This document shows positions 60,826-64,000 of a DNA stretch of 64,000 bases, one piece after another (within the stretch, counting starts at the first letter, position 1; the number at the start of each line of letters is the position of its first letter). A model generated the notes under the pieces. It was not told where the DNA came from and ran no database searches. It saw only the letters and a list, made by a program, of their open reading frames with translations. Both the position numbers and the translations under genes were made by a program. Origin of the DNA: Moorena producens 3L (GTDB lineage Bacteria > Cyanobacteriota > Cyanobacteriia > Cyanobacteriales > Coleofasciculaceae); contig NZ_GL890939.1 in the NCBI RefSeq assembly GCF_000211815.1, positions 24,901-88,900 on the forward strand, written 5' to 3'.

Positions 60826-62913
60826 TTATTTAGCAGCTTCCTCACGTTCCTTCACTTCCTTAATTACCTCTTCTGCCACATTACTTGGGCAAGGGGCGTA
60901 GTGGGAGAACTCCATTGAGAACTGACCACGACCAGATGTCATAGTACGCAGGTCACCAATATAGCCAAACATCTCACTCAAAGGCGCATCTGCCTTAATG
61001 CGAGCACCAGTAAGAGTTTTCTCCTGAGACTTAATCATCCCACGGCGGCGATTGAGGTCACCAATTACATCCCCCATGTAATCTTCTGGTGTGAATACAT
61101 CCACTTTCATAATTGGCTCTAACAATTGAGGTGAAGCCTTACCAAAGGATTGCCGATAAGCCGACTTGGCCGCAATTTCAAAGGCAATAGCCGATGAGTC
61201 TACGGGGTGGTAGGCACCATCAGTCAAGGTAACCTTGAAGTCCACACAAGGGAATCCAGCCAACAGACCCTTTTGAATGCTATTCTCAAAGCCCTTTTGC
61301 ACAGCAGGCCAAAATTCCCTGGGGACATTACCACCAGTCACCTTGGACTCAAACTGGAAGCCAGTACCGGGTTCACCAGGCTCGATAACGTAATCGATTT
61401 TACCATATTGACCAGAACCACCGGACTGCTTCTTGTGGGTATAGCTGTCTTCGATGCGCTTGGTAATGGACTCACGATATGCAACCTGGGGCTTACCTAC
61501 ATCCACCTCAACGCCATGAGTCCGTTTCAGGATATCAACCTTAATGTCTAGGTGCAGCTCACCCATGCCCTTAATGATAGTTTCGCCACTTTCCTGGTCA
61601 GTTTCAACGTGGAAAGATGGGTCTTCCTGAATCATCTTGCTCAGGGCAATGCCCATTTTCTCAGAGGAACCTTTTTTCTTAGGTGCGATCGCAATGGAAA
61701 TCACCGGGTCTGGGAAGACCATCGGCTCCAGAGTAGCAGGATTTTTCGGGTCACAGAGGGTATGCCCAGTCTGGACATTTTTCATCCCAACGATGGCCAC
61801 AATATCACCGGCCTGGGCAGAGTTAATTTCTTCCCTAGAATCGGCATGCATCTCTACCAAACGACCAATACGCTCAGTTTTACCTGTGAAGGTATTAAGT
61901 ACTGTGTCACCCTTAGATAAGGTTCCTGAGTAGATACGGGTAAAGGTCAGAGCGCCAAAGCGGTCATCCATGATCTTAAATGCCAAGGCACGCAAAGGTT
62001 TTTCTGGGTCAACATAGGCAAGTGTACCGGTTTCGTTACCTTCTAGATCGATTTCTGGTTGGGGTTTGACTTCAGTGGGATTCGGCAGGTAGTCAACTAC
62101 AGCATCAAGTACCAACTGCACCCCCTTATTCTTGAAGGATGAACCGCAGTAGGTAGGGAAGAAAGCCAGCTCACGAGTTCCCTTGCGAATGCAACGCTTA
62201 AGGCTTTCGAGATCTGGTTCTTCCCCTTCTAGATACTGTTCCATCACCTCGTCATCCTGCTCCACAGCCATTTCAATTAACTGCTCGCGGTAGGTTTCCA
62301 CATCATCAACCATGTTGGCGGGAACGTCTTGAATCTCATAGTTCATCGGATCCCCAGAGTCATCCCATACCCATGCCTTACGGGTTAGCAAATCCACTAC
62401 ACCCACAAAATCGTTCTCAGTTCCGATCGGCAGTACCATTACCAGAGGCTTAGCACCAAGTACATCTTCTACCTGCTTAACAACTCGGTAGAAATCAGCC
62501 CCCAGACGGTCAAGTTTGTTTACGTAGATAATCCGAGCAACTTTTGAGTCATTGGCATAGCGCCAGTTAGTTTCTGACTGGGGTTCTACACCACCTGAGC
62601 CACAGAAAACACCAACGCCACCATCGAGAACCTTGAGGGAACGATAAACCTCAATGGTAAAGTCTACGTGACCTGGGGTATCAATAATGTTGAGTTGGTG
62701 GTCTTTCCAGAAACAACTGGTGGCGGCAGACTGAATAGTAATACCGCGCTCTTGTTCCTGTTCCATAAAGTCCGTTGTAGCTGCACCTTCGTGAACCTCA
62801 CCAATTTTGTGGATTTTCCCGGTAAGTTTTAGTATCCTCTCTGTTGTAGTTGTCTTGCCTGCGTCCACATGAGCAAAGATACCTATATTTCGATAAGCAG
62901 TGAGGTCTTTCAT
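60826..62913 (-). CDS. fusA: Elongation factor G paralogue
   Basis: A 695-residue GTPase of full EF-G length. Its G motifs are AHVDAGKTTTTER (G1), GITIQSAAT (G2), IIDTPGHVDF (G3) and YVNKLDRLGAD (G4). Domain IV has the usual SGGSGQYGKIDYVIEPGEP loop. EF-G moves tRNA and mRNA on the ribosome and helps recycle it. The opening MKDLTAYRNIGIFAHVDAGK differs from the cyanobacterial housekeeping form encoded beside rps12/rps7/tuf, none of which is here, so this is likely a second, paralogous EF-G. No strong ribosome site can be fixed, but ATG 62913 is the family start. Confidence 0.95.
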   Translation of the reverse strand: MKDLTAYRNIGIFAHVDAGKTTTTERILKLTGKIHKIGEVHEGAATTDFMEQEQERGITIQSAATSCFWKDHQLNIIDTPGHVDFTIEVYRSLKVLDGGVGVFCGSGGVEPQSETNWRYANDSKVARIIYVNKLDRLGADFYRVVKQVEDVLGAKPLVMVLPIGTENDFVGVVDLLTRKAWVWDDSGDPMNYEIQDVPANMVDDVETYREQLIEMAVEQDDEVMEQYLEGEEPDLESLKRCIRKGTRELAFFPTYCGSSFKNKGVQLVLDAVVDYLPNPTEVKPQPEIDLEGNETGTLAYVDPEKPLRALAFKIMDDRFGALTFTRIYSGTLSKGDTVLNTFTGKTERIGRLVEMHADSREEINSAQAGDIVAIVGMKNVQTGHTLCDPKNPATLEPMVFPDPVISIAIAPKKKGSSEKMGIALSKMIQEDPSFHVETDQESGETIIKGMGELHLDIKVDILKRTHGVEVDVGKPQVAYRESITKRIEDSYTHKKQSGGSGQYGKIDYVIEPGEPGTGFQFESKVTGGNVPREFWPAVQKGFENSIQKGLLAGFPCVDFKVTLTDGAYHPVDSSAIAFEIAAKSAYRQSFGKASPQLLEPIMKVDVFTPEDYMGDVIGDLNRRRGMIKSQEKTLTGARIKADAPLSEMFGYIGDLRTMTSGRGQFSMEFSHYAPCPSNVAEEVIKEVKEREEAAK

Positions 62914-63310
62914 AGTTACTCCTTATATTTACTCCTTAATAAAATTTAAACAAAATCTATGCATATTAACAATATGCCCAGCAGCGGTGTGATGGTTGTC
63001 GTGATGGACAAGCAAGAGGAAATATCAATTCCGTGAATAACCAGTCCTCGCAATCATTGCCTGCTCAAAAAAATCAATCAGGGAACGACGGTTAGTAGGA
63101 GTATCAATTATCCCCAGTCAAGCCAGAGAGCTTGGGAAAATGCGGTAAGCTATCAGCTATCAGCTATCAGCTTTTGAATAAAACAAGTAAGCATTGGTTT
63201 AATCTCTGTTACGTCAGCTGACGGCTGACGGCTGACGGCTGAATGCTTACAAAATGCGATCGCTATTTTTTGGACTAGTTGAATAGTCTGGTTGTGTCAC
63301 CTAATAGCCC
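62914..63310. other. Spacer with short heptamer runs
   Basis: The unique part near 62914-63140 should hold the fusA promoter. GCTATCA units (about 63147-63172) and GCTGACG units (about 63217-63242) follow. No gene is seen. Confidence 0.65.
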
Positions 63311-63604
63311 TTATTTGTAAGAAAAAAACTCAATTTGAGGTACCAATGGGTCTTGAACAACACCCACACCAACAAACCCCCACCGTTCCAGCAAATTTTT
63401 CAACTGACTACCAGAAACCGACTCTACAGAAAATTGGTCAGCTAAATCAGCACCGTGGGTATTGAGATAACTCAGGGCATCAAAGTGTTCGCGAAACATC
63501 AACAGATATCCAGCTCCAGCCTCTGGGCTACCAGCTTTCGGTTGGGCAACCAGATAACGACCGTTCCTTCTAGAAAGAATTACATAATGAATTTGGGTAA
63601 ACAT
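63311..63604 (-). CDS. Conserved small hypothetical protein
   Basis: A 97-residue soluble protein: MFTQIHYVILSRRNGRYLVA, QPKAGSPEAGAGYLLMFREH, FDALSYLNTHGADLADQFSV, and FVGVGVVQDPLVPQIEFF. The alternating pattern suggests a small alpha/beta fold. It looks like a conserved cyanobacterial protein, but I cannot name the family. It lies alone between fusA and a MITE, on the minus strand. Confidence 0.72.
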   Translation of the reverse strand: MFTQIHYVILSRRNGRYLVAQPKAGSPEAGAGYLLMFREHFDALSYLNTHGADLADQFSVESVSGSQLKNLLERWGFVGVGVVQDPLVPQIEFFSYK

Positions 63605-63642
63605 CTTGAAAATATTCCTGAGGCGCGTCTTTACAGCAAGGC

Positions 63643-63675
63643 AGCTATGCTGAAGGCAGCTATGCTGAAGGCAGG
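63643..63675. repeat. 15-bp direct repeat (GCAGCTATGCTGAAG)
   Basis: Two perfect copies and a partial third (GCAGG) lie upstream of the small minus-strand gene at 63311-63604. Confidence 0.9.
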
Positions 63676-63731
63676 ATGGACAATCGTTTCAGGTTTTTTT
63701 CCTGATTTAATAAAAGGTTTTATTTTATTTA

Positions 63732-63847
63732 GGGGCGTTGCACATTTGTGGGATGATACCATTTTTTGCACATAACTGAAAGTGGCTTATAGTCTACAGT
63801 TCAAACTTCAGTAAATAGGTACATCATCCCGTTATTCTGCAACGCCT
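63732..63847. mobile_element. 116-bp MITE with terminal inverted repeats and 5-bp target duplication
   Basis: The left end GGGGCGTTGCACATTTGTGG with GATGATACC pairs imperfectly with the right end GGTACATCATCCC...TGCAACGCCT. Both borders are flanked by ATTTA (63727-63731 and 63848-63852). There is no coding sequence, so it would depend on a transposase encoded elsewhere. Confidence 0.8.
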
Positions 63848-63894
63848 ATTTAGGTTGTTAACAAAAATTGACGTCAAAAGTACATTTAGGACAG

Positions 63895-64000
63895 TAAGTA
63901 TTCAGCAGTCAGCGGTCAGCGGTCAGGTTATTTTATTCAAAAACTGTCGCACCTCAAGTAGCGTGGCACAGACTTCGACGCTGTGAAGCATAGGCTTTTG
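63895..64000. repeat. Heptamers and GCGTAGCGTGGC-type repeat at the window end
   Basis: CAGTCAG/CGGTCAG units (63903-63925) are followed by TATTTTATTCAAAAACTGTCG and CCTCAAGTAGCGTGGCACAG. The same order of pieces occurs near 15440, 57985 and 9840. No gene is visible in 63605-64000. Confidence 0.75.

Overview
The window looks like a chromosomal segment of a large-genome filamentous cyanobacterium, most like Moorena (formerly Moorea)/Lyngbya types; this is an inference. Three things support it. The HIP1 palindrome GCGATCGC recurs throughout. Cyanobacterium-typical families are present (XisH/XisI, a hormogonium-polysaccharide-type glycosyltransferase, TamB of about 2000 residues, Uma2 proteins, pentapeptide repeats). 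Nearly every gene boundary carries 7-bp tandem repeats and interspersed hairpin repeats. No rRNA or tRNA gene and no CRISPR array was recognised.

Layout. 0.3-13.7 kb: tamB (minus), a GT-C membrane glycosyltransferase, an Ap4A-phosphorylase-like enzyme, two Uma2 nuclease-like proteins, an unusually short QueA-like protein and cutA. 13.8-22.4 kb: a low-density region with an aldo/keto reductase gene split by a 249-bp IS200/IS605-like miniature element, a 1.2-kb non-coding stretch holding a decayed transposon end and a run of hairpins ending in a terminator, a relic of a DNA methyltransferase, DUF433 and HTH proteins, a large membrane protein and an AT-rich CPBP protease gene. 22.9-31.3 kb: an aa3-type cytochrome oxidase locus. 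ctaC-ctaD-ctaE run on the minus strand and ctaA and ctaB on the plus strand, with an IscB (HNH/RuvC nuclease) element and a probable omegaRNA inserted between ctaA and ctaB.

31.4-43.7 kb: accessory genes. These include a 1552-residue caspase-like/nSTAND/WD40 protein, a secreted GH50-like hydrolase, a methyltransferase, and two xisH-xisI pairs around a DUF4926 gene and an Rpn-type nuclease gene. 45-52.8 kb: a TVP38-like membrane protein followed by a mercuric-reductase-like flavoprotein, a pentapeptide-repeat protein, a CDO-like cupin with a downstream sigma factor, a glutathionyl-hydroquinone reductase and a secreted protein of unknown function. 53-58 kb: an exopolysaccharide set (WcaF-like acetyltransferase and two GT2 enzymes) split by a TnpB element that carries a divergent ribbon-helix-helix gene. 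58-63.6 kb: panB, a secreted GH9 enzyme, an EF-G paralogue and a small conserved protein.

How it fits together. The oxidase genes form one respiratory unit: ctaA and ctaB make haem A for the oxidase encoded by ctaCDE. The glycosyltransferases, the acetyltransferase and the two hydrolases point to surface polysaccharide synthesis and turnover. The rest is dominated by mobile and conflict-type genes. The most interesting items are the caspase-nSTAND-WD40 protein, the apparently intact IscB/omegaRNA element, the zinc-finger-less TnpB with its RHH partner, the doubled xisHI modules, the possibly reversible gene disruption at 14.7 kb, and hairpin repeats whose stems change on both arms.
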